Shown: positions 22,990 to 33,770 of the stretch, piece by piece
Numbering within the stretch: the stretch's first letter is position 1
Layout: the number at the start of each line of letters is the position of its first letter
Source: Cyathus striatus
Lineage: Eukaryota > Basidiomycota > Agaricomycetes > Agaricales > Nidulariaceae
Assembly: GCA_025738555.1 (NCBI GenBank)
Contig: JAOVFP010000004.1
Coordinates: forward strand, 3,968,001-4,032,000
Length of the DNA: 64,000 nucleotides
Reading direction: 5' to 3'
The notes under the pieces: generated by a model
What the model saw: the letters and a program-made list of their open reading frames with translations, nothing else
Told to the model about the DNA's origin: nothing
Databases searched by the model: none
Made by a program: the position numbers and the translations under genes

Positions 22990-24190
22990 TGGCTTGTCAA
23001 CGCATTAGAATTTTAGTAGTGGAAAAATACTCTAAATTCTTGTGATCAGTGACAACGTTGATAGGTGTACCAGAGCCTTCGAGGTGACAACGCCAAACTC
23101 GAAAAGCCTTGAAAATTGTGAGTAATTCTTTATCATGAGTGTTGTAATTAAGCTCGGGAGGCGTGAAAGTGTGGGAATGGAATGTGATTGGGTGTATCTC
23201 GCCATCCTCAGTCATAATTGATAAAATTGCGGCAAGAGCATAATCAGATGCGTCAGTTTCTACAATTAATTGCATGTCAGGAACCTAATGAGTGAGAATT
23301 GGAGCTGATGTAAAAGCTTCCTTAAGGTCGGAAAATGTGGAACAACATTTCTCCATGAAGTTCCACTCTGTACTCTTTCAAGTAAGTCGAGTTAGCAGAA
23401 CAATGATGTCAGAGTAGTTGTAAATGAAATGTCAATAGAAATTAGCAAATCCTAAGAAAGACTGAATATCTTTTACTTTCCTCGGCTCTGGCCAATCCTT
23501 GATGGTCTGTACTTTTGTGGGAGCCATAGTGAGTCCAGCAGGTGACAAGATAAAGCCAAGGTATTCAACTGATTCTGTGTGGAACTCACATTTATCGGCA
23601 CGTGCATATAAGCCATGTTTTCGAAGTCGACGAAGTACTTCTTTGACATGATGTTGATGTTGTGTGAGGTTATCTGAGTATATTAGTATATCATTGAGAT
23701 AGACTATAACACACACATCAAGAAGGTCTTTAAAGACGTCATTCATAAAACATTGGAATCCAGCAGGTGCATTGGAGAGTCCAAATGGCATTATGAGCCA
23801 TTCAAAAGATCCATAGTGAGTGTGGAAGGCTGTTTTCCATTCATCACCTTCCGCAATGTGGACAAGGTGATAAGCATGGTGAAGGTCAATTTTAGTGTAT
23901 ATGCGAGCTCGATGAGGAGAGTCCAAAAGGTCAGAAATGAGCAGTAAAGGATAACAATCCTTTTTAGAAATTGCATTCAAACCTCTGAAGTCCACACAAA
24001 GCCTAAGGGAACCATCTTTTTTACGAACAAAAAGAACAGGTGCTCCATGTGGAGAACGAGAGGGTCAAATGAAGCCAATTCAAATGTGTTCATCGATAAA
24101 ATCCCGAAGAGTGGAAAGCTTGGACTGGGAAAGAGAGTAGATTGAACCAACAGGAGGTGTGGAGCCCTCATCTAAGTTAATCTTCAAATC
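22990..24190 (-). pseudogene. Element G reverse transcriptase and RNase H
   Basis: The RT has [33 protein letters not shown] and a catalytic box [11 protein letters not shown] near 23690 instead of YLDD. RNase H at 22997-23275 contains VETDASDYALAAIL and VVTDHKNLEYF. Stops or frame changes lie between 23275 and 23432 and upstream of 23995. Known domains, dead by sequence. Confidence 0.9.
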
Positions 24191-25240
24191 ATACGGTCAG
24201 TGTGGGGCAAGTGTGCCTGCCTTGGACTTGCTAAAAACATTGGCAAATTCATGATATTCAGGTGGAATATTAGAAAGATCAGGTGCTTCCTCAACTTGGA
24301 GGGAAGCGGCAGTGATGACAGTACCAAGTTGAATGCGGAAAGTCTGTGCTCCCGCTAAACAAGTTGCATGTGTGAATGTGGCTGCGTTTATTAGAGATAT
24401 ACTGGGAGGAGCAGACGTACTATTGGCTGGAGTGACTGGTGTGACAGGTGGAAGCTCGGAAGTGGGAGGTACTACCTCAGGCTTGGATTTGAGTGTGGAA
24501 ATTGCGGAAAGTGCAGAAACATCGGAGTGTACTGGTGTTCGGAAAGTTAAAAGGCCCAATACCCAGTCAATCAATGGATTGTGGCAGGTGAGCCAATTGT
24601 ATCCTAAAACAACAGAACATGCAGAATCAAGTGGTGTCACATAGAAGTCAATATTTAAACATTCACCAGTAGGGAAATGTACAAGCAATGATATAAACTC
24701 AGTAATAGTATGGTTTGAGGTGCCATCAAAAAGTCAAAGCAAGATCGGTGAAGTGCGGGATGTAGGTATAGCATGTGTCCATACAAAAGTGGAATCGACA
24801 AAACAGTGCATAGAACCAGAATCAACTAGCGCGGTAAAAGAAATGGAACAAGTGGTGGGTGCATAGATGGTAGTACAAAGTAAAACGTGAAGAGCATCAG
24901 GGTCGGAAAGAGCAGAAGCATTGAGTTGTATCATTGGCACACAAGGGGGAACAACGTGGTCCTCATCTTGTGCAGAGTCCTGAGGACTGCTCCCTATTTT
25001 TTCGAACCCAAGGTAGGGTTCAAAGCCAATGCCGAAGTTGAAGTTGAAGTTGAGGTCGAAGTCAGAAGAGCAGCTGCTCATACTCGTGATGCGGAAGAGG
25101 CAGAACACAGACAGTCTTTAGCACAATGACCTGCATTCCTGCAAAATAAGCACAGATTTCCATCCATGCAGTGCTGTCATTCTTGTGGCAATAATTTGCC
25201 ATCTGTACCAATCTTATTGGAAAGGTCAGGTCATCTTGGC
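24190..25240 (-). pseudogene. Element G gag zinc knuckle and protease
   Basis: The minus strand near 25118-25160 reads a CX2CX4HX4C knuckle, CLFCRNAGHCAKDC. Downstream is the retropepsin with ALVDSGSMHCFVDS at about 24790-24835, then SACSVVLGYNWL near 24610. The DSG active site is intact. A stop separates the frames 25108-24734 and 24688-24197. Confidence 0.85.
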
Positions 25241-27136
25241 TGAGGAGTCATATGCTGCTGAATCCGAGGTGGGTTATTTTGATGTGGTGCAGTAGGTGGT
25301 GGGGGCACATGACGTGGTGTGGGTGTATTAGGAATGTGTTCAAAAGTGCAGGAAGCTCAGGAGGGAGCCTCATGAACTTGCTTGCCCTGGCGCTCCCAGT
25401 GCCTACTGTCAATAGACTGAGCCAAACAAATCATACCCTGTTTAGTACCAGGCTTGCCAACATGAGAAATCTGATTTTTAATGCGGTCAGGCAAGCCAAC
25501 ATAAAAACAATGACTAAGGGACTTATCGTCCCAAGAAGTTTTTTGGGCAAGTTTACTAAACTGCACCAAATACTTTGACAATTTCTCACTGTCCTTCATT
25601 ACTAACACATCCAAATCATTCTCCACATCTCCCTCGGGATTTGCGAGACCAAAGTTATCTTGTAAGAGAAGCACAAAGGCTTCCCAAGAGAACAAGAAGT
25701 CTTCAGTAGAGAATAGGTCGTTAAGTGTGGGCATAACAAGTTGAAGTGCAGTACTGCGCAAGTATGCAAGAGCAAAGTTAACTCGAACTTCACCATCTAG
25801 GTACTTGTCATATCCCATATCGCCTACCTCCGGATCCCTATGCTCTTACTCCACCTTTTCCTTTGTTTACTCCGGACTTTGATTACGCTCTTAATATTAC
25901 ATATTGATTACTGTACATAGATTACTCTTGTTTCCTTTCTTCCGTTCTACTGAGCTATCCCCTCAGTATTGTAGTATACATCTCATAGTGAGTCACTTAT
26001 CATTCTTAAGTGTGCCACTATCTGTTTTACTTTACACCACCATACACGCTCACTTCTCCAATGTGTTTTATTATGTTTAATTAGTTATAGTCTTCATTCT
26101 ACGTACACCTACCCTGACCATACTTCTCCGCTGGCCTTAGCCAGCGGCCATTACTTACTCCGAGTCTCCAGTATCTAAGTAGTACTCGATTTGTACTTAG
26201 TCCTTAGTTTCGTATTGAACTATGTCCTCACCCTTTCATCTGACTTGAGTTACACCTCTCGTCTTCTCCGAAGGGCTTGCCCTTACTCCGAAATCCAGGA
26301 CTGGGAATCCCAGGGGCGCAGCACATAAGCTGAAGCCGAAGTCCTACCCCCTGAGTTATCATTCTCCGCCTTCGTCTATTACTCACCCCTTGTTTCTCCG
26401 CAGTCACCCTCTCGTACTCCGCCGCCAAGTCAGGCTAGGGGCACGGTCATGACAGTACTGAACTCAGTTATTGCAAAAATAAATCTTGCACTGTGCAATG
26501 AACTCTTCCAGTTTCTTGGAACTGGAGCCATCAAAAGTGTCAGGTTTTTTGACATTCTTATCGTGGTCAGACCTATTATTCCCACGCGCAAGGTCAGCGA
26601 TGTTTAAGAGAGCCTCAGCAAGACAATCATTTTGTCGAGCTTGGGGAGTTCGACTTGATGGATCATCATTGCCATTGTCATCTCCATGGTCAGAAGGTGG
26701 AGGTGACGGAGGGTTGGGCTGTGAAGGAGGTGGGGGTGGGGGTCCAACAGTGTCATGATCTGACCCATTATCATCAGGAGTACCTGAGGGTGGTGGATCT
26801 CCACCATATGGCAGAGGTGTGCCATCAGGAGGGTCCTGAGCTGGACCAGAAACCCCTAAGGTCGAAATTATCAGAGCAAGTGTGGTGGAAATGTCAGGCT
26901 GACTGTGGAGTGTTCCACTCTGAGCAATTGGTGCAGGACTCTGTGAGCCCTGAGATGGCATAGAAGGCAAAGAATGCGAAGGAGTCTGTTGAGCCCACTG
27001 TCTGGCAGTGGTGCAAGCTTCATGAGTGCTTGCTGCAGTACTGGCATGGCTGGCAGTATGTGCTGCATGTGTAACTGAAGTTGTGGTTGGTGCCATAAAG
27101 GCAAGAGAGAATCCAAGGTGGTAAGTTTTCATATAC
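25240..27136 (-). pseudogene. Element G gag, split by a solo LTR
   Basis: The N-terminal part (27132-26455) begins with Thr/Ala/Pro-rich sequence and ends in VKKPDTFDGSSSKKLEEFI, the start of the retrotransposon gag fold. It continues at 25805-25357 with FALAYLRSTALQLVMP. The two parts meet at the GTACT duplication of the solo LTR; a stop lies just before the junction. The apparent ATG at 25818 lies in the LTR and is not the real start. Confidence 0.85.
25806..26454 (-). repeat. Solo LTR of a second gypsy family
   Basis: The 649-bp piece is bounded by TGTCAT...ATGACA and by perfect GTACT duplications at 25801-25805 and 26455-26459. It interrupts element G gag. It shares the core GGGGCGCAGCACATAAGCTG with the element G LTR but is otherwise different, so the two LTR families are distantly related. 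Confidence 0.92.
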
Positions 27137-27808
27137 TGTTATGTACCGTACCACTCAGAGGGATAATAGGGGGGCGCTGGGTTTAGCATGGAGGGAGCTA
27201 CTCATAGTATTACGTAAGCTCAAGGTCGGAAGCAGAGAACTCAAAAAGTGCAGAAGGGAACCTTGGCTTCAGCTTATGTGCTGCACCCCTTGTGATTCTC
27301 AGTGGTTCGTATTTCAAAGTCGAGGTAGGAACAAGCTCAAGGTAGGAGCAAGGTCAAGTGCGAAATGCAGAAAGGTCGGAATAGAGACCAGAACTAAGGA
27401 CGAAACCTTAGAGACAAGAAGACGGAGTATAGTAGTATATTTGTAATCATAGTCAATATGAAAACTAAAGTTACTGTACAAAAACTAGATCTTAAATACT
27501 AAGTAAAGTATGGAGTAGTTTACTTTGAGCAAAGTATAAGGGTATAACTAGGGATAGGTAAACATGGAGTCAGCCACCATAGTGGAGTAGTGGCTGAAGA
27601 ATGGAAGGAAAGGCTGTATTCAATATAGTGAAACAGATAGGGGTAGTAATAGAGGAGTAATACAAAATAGTGACATAGTGGATGAGCATGAGTAAGTAAG
27701 TGATAAATCATGACGACGTATCTGACAATTGGTCAGAAATGCGGCCAACACGGAAGTGTGGGATAGTGTGGAAGTGCAGAATAGTGGATTCCGGACACGG
27801 ATGTAACA
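27137..27808 (-). repeat. Element G 5' LTR
   Basis: This 672-bp copy matches the other two with scattered transitions. GTTTG at 27809-27813 is its target duplication. Confidence 0.92.
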
Positions 27809-28038
27809 GTTTGGGAAGTTGAGGCTGGAGCTGAGGGAACAGTTACTGATGCTTCTTCTGTTGATGTGGTTTTCATTCCTGATGTGACTGCCAGTAGCAA
27901 GACCTTGGGTATGGCAGTGAGCCACTCCAGCTTGATAGCTTCATAACACTTCTCCCTTTGAAGTTTTGCTATGAGTTTCATTTTCCAAATTTGAAAATTT
28001 TCGACCCCTGTGAGCTTGAGGCCACCTTCCAATGACAT
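27809..28038 (-). pseudogene. Element E gag N-terminus
   Basis: The frame starts at an ATG 110 bases inside the 5' LTR. It encodes a copia gag start, MSLEGGLKLTGVENFQIWKM, then a Ser/Thr/Pro insert. Element G interrupts it at 27808. Codons beyond that point in the long open frame belong to the LTR. Confidence 0.88.
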
Positions 28039-28135
28039 GGCTGGATGTGGATGGTGGGTGTGACTAGGAGTTCTAGCTACTAAAGATCTTGATAGATCTT
28101 GATGATGTCAGTTCTTAGTGGGGTATTACACCATG

Positions 28136-28147
28136 GGGCCCATAACC
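28136..28147 (-). other. Element E primer-binding site
   Basis: GGTTATGGGCCC abuts the LTR on the minus strand, identical to that of element A and matching the initiator tRNA-Met anticodon region. Confidence 0.78.
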
Positions 28148-28421
28148 TGTCAAGAACTGAAATCTAAGATAGACACAGTGAGTGTCTCAGTCAGAGTATA
28201 ACAGACTGATAGATTAGCTAACCTAAGATAGACGCAGTGAGCATCTATGGTACATTAGTATGTAGTTATATATGAGGTATAATAAATAGAGCTCACCTCA
28301 GTCAGAGTATAACAGACTGAGGTGCATAAGGTGAAGTTTTCATATAAAAAGGAAAGAGAATGATTACATAAATAAAGGAAGAAAAAATAATTAATAATAA
28401 CATAATTAACCAATTCTGACA
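28148..28421 (-). repeat. Element E 5' LTR
   Basis: The inner border is set by the primer-binding site. The outer border is inferred from inverted ends TGTCAAGAA and TTCTGACA. It contains direct repeats around AGATAGACACAGTGAG and CAGTCAGAGTATAACAGACTGA. No second copy is in the window, so the outer end is less sure. Confidence 0.7.
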
Positions 28422-28429
28422 GGAAGGAG

Positions 28430-28972
28430 GCAAGACAAGCAAAGGATGTAGAACGTCGTCTACTAATGAGTACTGATCATGTGTTCATGGGATCTCTGGG
28501 CTCAAAGAAGAAAGGAGAGCTTGAAGACATTGCACTTGCACTCAGGCTTCTCACAACAGGGTCTAAATCGGAAACACAAGCATGAATTGTTGACTATTTT
28601 GAGTCACATCCACAAGAGAAAGAAAGCACATGTTTCTCTGGTCTCTTCAATACATGCTGAGGACATTGTGCTATGGCTGAACCCCATCCAACAGTACCCA
28701 TTCCCTGCTCCAGCTCCTACTACCCACTGCCACAAGTTCAGCCAACTACTGGACCTTCACATATTGGTGCTCCCTCACACTTCCCTCCTCACTCTCATGT
28801 TCCCATTCCTGGTTCTTCACACAATGAGTCATCCAGCTTTGCATTCCCACCTCATGTTCTACCCCCACTTCATGACATTGGCTCCTCCTACACAAACCAT
28901 AGTGCATATGAGATGGGCCACTTACCAGCATACCCACCTACATACTCTACATACCCACCATATCCTCAATAG
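28430..28972 (+). pseudogene. SAP-like domain gene fragment with proline-rich tail
   Basis: The plus strand encodes KKKGELEDIALALRLLTTG followed by a conserved-looking IVDYFESHPQ, which resembles a SAP motif (a DNA- or RNA-binding helix-turn-helix). A TGA interrupts the motif (TQA*IVDYF) and a second lies near 28664. The rest, 28673-28972, is rich in Pro, His, Ser and Tyr. Element E sits directly upstream and may have removed the 5' end. An overlapping 171-residue frame at 28479 is an artefact. Family assignment is tentative. Confidence 0.5.
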
Positions 28973-29439
28973 TTTACTTGTTTCTGCACCTTAATACATG
29001 GCCTGATTGAAATTCTGAAGTTATGATTTGAAATTGAGAGTTCTATGAGATGATGAATACATTTCCTTTCCCTCTTGCACTCGTGTTTGTCATGACAAGC
29101 AATGCACATCACTTTGCTGGATTGCCAGAGTTCTGAGTCTGAAATATCCTTGTGACAAGGCATTATGAACCCTGATAAAAGCTAGTTACACCCCCAGAAG
29201 TGCTCCACTACTGCACTACAATACAAATATAAAAATATAAATTGATATTTGTGAAACCAAGGAGTGTGTCTATATGTACATGAAATTTGAAGTCCAAAAG
29301 TGGTGTACATGAAGAGGAAATGAGGGAAGAGTTGGGGATGAGCAAAATACCTTCAAACACTTGTTACATGATAGTATGGGTTTGGAGTGTAACACACTGT
29401 GGGGGGTGCCAAATTGATTGTGTTAGTACAGTATCTGGG

Positions 29440-30210
29440 GTACTGTATCAATATGACCAAGTGTTTGGTGATGCATCACACTCTGTAAAAAAGGAAATGC
29501 ATGGTAAAGTCATTGTTAGCTCTGAATTTATACCTGTACACATGAACTTAGCATGAGTGATCTGTAAATGAGCTGGTAAAATTGGAAATATGCCTATAAG
29601 CAAATTTGATTTAAATGCTAAATTCTACCATATAAAGGCCACTGAAATTGAATATAACTACATAGTATTGATTTTTATACATGTATAAGTATATGTTCCA
29701 AATTTTAAGAGAAGAAATTAAGAACTGAAATTGCTATATGTTTTTGAAATGTTTTCGGAACTTTTCAGTGTCACACTAGTTGTGACTGAGCCAAGGAAAT
29801 TGTGACATTCTGAATTGTGACTGATAGCACGCTTCTGACATGCACAGCTCATTTATGGGCCATAAGCAGCTAATTGGCATGTCATTTGTAAGTCATTCAT
29901 GTGTAAATGTATAAATTCAGAGCTAACAATGACTTTACCATGCACTTCCTTTTTTACAGAGCATCACACAGGGTCATGAACAGGAACAGATGTCTTGTTT
30001 GTCACGCATCACGGAGCATTTTGAACAGAGATACAGCAAAAATATTGAGGTTAAAGTTGAATTTTCGGCTGCTCGCTTCGCTCGCATAGATCCACATGAA
30101 CACTTACAACTTTCATCACACCCGCATGGCCCTTTGAACAGAGGGTCCAAGTGTTCATGGCCATCACGCTGAAAAGTGGCGAACACTTGGTCGTATTGAT
30201 ACATTATAAG
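29440..30210. repeat. Imperfect inverted repeat (foldback-like)
   Basis: The left arm 29440-29546 recurs reversed in 29896-29970 and 30182-30210. Shared blocks include CTGTAAAAAAGGAA, GCATGGTAAAGTCATTGTTA and TATCAATA(T/C)GACCAAGTGTT. The right arm has about 210 extra bases (29971-30181). No clear target duplication or transposase. The spacer 29547-29895 is AT-rich and non-coding. Confidence 0.7.
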
Positions 30211-30599
30211 GAAGACTACGACCAGTTTGACCGGACCGTCTTCGACGAGATACCCCACGCCAGTCATGTGACATTACGCGTGATCTCGGCAAAAAACGGC
30301 TCGGCTTCTGGGCTAATTTAAAACTAAAATAATGTAAGCGCGTGACATCAATTGTCACGGTTTGACCGAGATAGTACGTTTCAAAACCGAAAGCACCAAT
30401 ATTCAATGTCTTGTCAAGGTGGGAGCATTACTTAACTTAAGTAGATACGTTAAGAAGAGGGCACCGATAAATAAAAACCGAATCATTTACGAGTACGAAC
30501 GGGAATTGATACCAACTGTTGAAGCAGTGCCCCCAATAAAAAGGGCTAACTTTGGTCTAACTGATTACTAACTGAATTTGAAGTAAATATGTATGTAAC

Positions 30600-31440
30600 G
30601 AAGAACAAAGGAACAGCCGAAAAGCCGAAATATTTAGCAGGTGCAAACAAATGTGACTTACTGCCAATGTAACTTGCCTATAACCTTGCTATAAACCCTA
30701 TTAACTAAAGTTAGTGGGAATATTTTCAGACTTCCTCACCAGCTATTCTGTGCTACTCAGGGAACGGAGGGGATGTCGTACGTTTCTATGGGTGGTGTGC
30801 TTATGATAGCTCCGCTGACAGGGTTTTTTGGCGTCCTCATTTCATGCTGCGCGGTCGGCTGGTGTCTCGATGTGCTTCGTCGCTCTACGTACGCTGGACT
30901 CAGGAAACCTAAACCTACAGTTGAAAGCCATCCTTTGTCCTCAACCATACATCCTCATACATCCACCAAATGCTCATGTCGGGTTCTTAGTTTCTTGGCT
31001 CGTCATAATTTACACTTCTGTACTCCAGGCATTCATCATTAGGTATTACCCCATACTTCGTCTCAGGCCCAGCAGCACTGGCGGAAGGTGGCGGCCTCTG
31101 GTAGTACCCCACACCTCTAGTCAGATTCATAGGTCTAGTATTGTAAGTATTGTAACTGAGGAATGGGAAGATTACGTTATCTGTGGCAGGGAATATTACA
31201 TAATATATATGGTAGGTTCCATAGCTGCAAACAACAAGTAAACAACCAGGAAATGTCGCGGTTGCGTTGAATCTCATCTTTCGTCCAAAAATGTCGGACG
31301 CATCACGATGTGAGTAATTCTTAACTTGTATCAGAGAGAGGCAATGGATTGACAATACTTACTCAATTTCAATCTCTAAGATACAGGTAACTCTTACTTT
31401 CTTTGAGCGAGCCAGAGTTTTTAAAACCTGACATTCGTCA
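30600..31440. other. Left arm, mostly non-coding stretch
   Basis: Open frames lie on both strands (plus 30773-31241, minus 31355-30987), but none has a recognisable domain, and the frame at 30773 changes between the two arms because of a T6/T5 difference. The minus frame has a hydrophobic start and a small Pro/Tyr-rich tail. I see no supported gene. Confidence 0.35.
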
Positions 31441-31446
31441 ATAGGA

Positions 31447-33766
31447 GCGGTTCGAGAGGAGGAGGATAAAACGAAATTAGGAAGGGCAGAATATCTGACG
31501 CAGCGCATCAAAAGAATGATGAAAGGCCAAAGTGGTATGAGTTCAATCCTTCTGAGAAATCGGCCGCATATATCAACTTCCCCTCCGCAGTTCGTCCCCC
31601 AGCTCGGGGGAGTGCTGACAATAGTGATGGTAAGCTTCCCCGCGTCTCTACAAGGAAGAGTAGTACTAATCGGATTTCAAGAGCGCAATTTCCACGGAAT
31701 GAGCAGTGAGAATCCTGAATATACAAGGGAGTGCTCTGACGACTCAAACTGGGCAGGAACGGCAGAATCACTGCGGAAGCTGCGTTTTCGCACCAAGCGA
31801 ACAAACGTGTCGAACAAACGTATGATCAGCCCTTCAAATAAATTTGCTGCATATCCAAATCTTTACCTTTTATGCTAGAAGAAACACTGGGCTACAGTAC
31901 CAGCTGCACCGAGAAAGCTGCTGATAGACAACTCCCAATACAATCAAGGCGCGTACAACTGACTTTTTTTCTGACAATCGTTAGACGCGTCATCTTCCCA
32001 TTGTGTAGAGACAACGCAATCCCGCTGCTAGATCTGTGTGACTTTCAAGACAATCCCTGTCATTCCGACACAGAGCTTATTGGTAAGCATAATTGTAGGC
32101 GCATACAACATAGGAAATTGACTTTTGTGACTTTCAATAACCATTGGCTGCGCCACTACATCCTCCAGCCGACGATAAAACTATAATCGCTGGAAATGCC
32201 ACGACTAAAATGAGTATGACGAACTGCTCATAGAAATCCTTACTGTGTATCCTAATTGCTAAATGCTTTTCACAGAGGCTGCTGAAGACTTAGACCTACA
32301 TATGATTGGGAACCAAACGATCTTCCTGGCAACTGGCGCCTTCAAGCACGCGAGGCAACGCGAGGACGACATTAGAAAAATTCTTGCAGACCACGGCCTA
32401 ACTTCCGATATGTACCTCATTTGTGCAGGTTTTAGCAAGATACACAATGCAGTTCAACGTGGCCAGGAGGAAGTGCAAATAATTGTTGATTCTCAGCACT
32501 CGTTTCATCACTTCGCATCAATGCTTTCATCCCTGGAAAGAGTATTCTACCCATACCCGGGTTCGGTTTGCATAGGAGGTGTCCATATCAACGCCGCTAG
32601 CATGGACGGAGACAACGGTGTCTCACATTCGAGTTCGGAGGCGGAGGAAGCTCCCAGCGGCGAAGAATCGAATCCTGTAATCGTTAATTTTGATAACGTC
32701 AACGCTAACAATGAACTTGAACAGTCCGATAAGCCTCTAGGCAAGTAATTCAGCAATGAATCTGGTTGCTGCTTATCTTCTAACTCATCATGAACAGGCA
32801 TGCAAATTGCTAAAGACAAGATGAAGGAACGCGATAAGAACCCAGAGCCACCATCGTTGAGGTTTAGCCTCGACTCAAGAGCGTCCGCAACAGAGAAAGA
32901 ATACGAAAGGATCAATACCAGTACTCTTTCTATTAACGGAGAAATAAGACCGCAGGCGAGTTTTTTTTCATGACTTAAGCTAGGGCTGGCCTGAATGTGT
33001 CAAAAAACAGATGAATGAAGACTCGCAAGAAGCGACAATCACTTTCGAACGCCTTGCGTGCGTACAAAGCCGACAGAACTCACGTGTTTCTCCATTATAC
33101 GATCAGACCTCAGTTGAGGTTGAGGTTAAAAGCTCAGATGCCAACGCCTTCGCCACCTTTATCAAGCCTTCAAGCTCAAAATATGGCCGCGGTGATATAC
33201 AAAAAACTGATACACGTGGCATGCACAATACCAATACACTAGCCGGTACCTTTGAGTCCACACTCTCCGCTACTCCTGGCGTGAAAATGTCTCTTGGCAA
33301 AACCAAAGCAGGAATGTCTATCGAGACGACTCAAGAACAGGAGGTGACGAATACATTTAAAGTTACTTCATCTTCAATTGATGGAATCGCGAGATGGTGG
33401 TACCACACGGAAGATAAATATGAAAGAGTAAACGGAATTACACTAGAAGAGGAGCAGCTGCCTTTGGTAACATTTGATTTCTCTCCCAACACAGTCCCGA
33501 GTTCATTCAAGGTCAACATAAATGCTAGCTGGCGTCTTAATCCCAGGATCCCTGACAATGATAGGCACGGAATTTGGTTTTCCGACGTTTCTCAACTGGC
33601 ACAGCTCGTAATTCCTTATGACCTAGCTAAATCAAGTACCCGCCGAATCAAGCACTTCAGGTGGAAAACGGGTCCGGATGATGAAGGAACGAAGCTGGGC
33701 GGCAAACCCATCGAAACGGGTGATATGAGGGTTGTGTTATGCCCGAAGTTTAAGGTTTCCGGATAA
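31447..33766 (+). CDS. Unrecognised multi-exon protein, left-arm copy
   Basis: Spliced exons give an open frame to the stop at 33766. Supported introns: about 31630-31683 (branch TACTAATC), 31818-31880 (GTATGA...GCTAG), 32085-32172, 32216-32278, and two GC-AG introns at 32741-32797 and 32956-33010. The middle exon has a tidy alpha/beta look (MIGNQTIFLATGAFKHAR, YLICAGFSKIHNAVQRGQEE). The last exon is beta-rich and hydrophilic with WWYHTEDKYE and ISYD-like ends. I do not recognise a family. No signal peptide or membrane segment is evident. The 5' end is unsure: an A4 run near 31510 and a C4 run at 31580 disturb the first exon, and the right-arm copy has C3 there. Confidence 0.6.
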
Positions 33767-33770
33767 GATA

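Larger units (their letters stand above)
20514..27808 (-). mobile_element. Element G: Ty3/gypsy chromovirus
   Basis: Two 672-bp LTRs bound a minus-strand gag, protease, RT, RNase H, integrase and chromodomain. That order (integrase after RT) and the terminal chromodomain define chromoviruses. The 5' flank duplication is GTTTG (27809-27813); its partner is CAAAC at 20396-20400 because of an inversion. A 649-bp solo LTR splits gag. Frames are broken by several stops, among them a TGA in the integrase core at ITSD*GSEF. Confidence 0.93.
1..28421 (-). mobile_element. Element E: decayed Ty1/copia retrotransposon, host of the nested insertions
   Basis: Copia order gag, protease, integrase, RT, RNase H is read on the minus strand from a 5' LTR at 28148-28421 to the left edge; the 3' LTR is outside the window. 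Its pieces are 27809-28038, 20401-20513 (inverted), 17800-19723, 15661-17799 and 1-112. They are separated by a solo LTR, gypsy element G and copia element A. Each break carries a target duplication, so E is the oldest layer. Frameshifts and stops throughout show it is dead. Family known, assembly of pieces inferred from reading-frame continuity. Confidence 0.85.

Noticed and set aside
25806..25818. ATG at 25818 as the start of a gag protein
   Set aside because: The ATG lies in the solo LTR; real gag codons begin at 25805 and continue from 26455.
28479..28994. 171-residue open frame on the plus strand
   Set aside because: It overlaps the SAP-like and proline-rich frame in another phase and has no recognisable composition or motif.
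30773..31241. Plus-strand open frames at the start of the left arm
   Set aside because: The frame differs between arms because of a homopolymer change, and no domain or splice structure supports a gene.
32547..32915. Minus-strand open frames opposite the unknown gene in both arms
   Set aside because: They are shadows of spliced plus-strand exons with better splice borders and composition.
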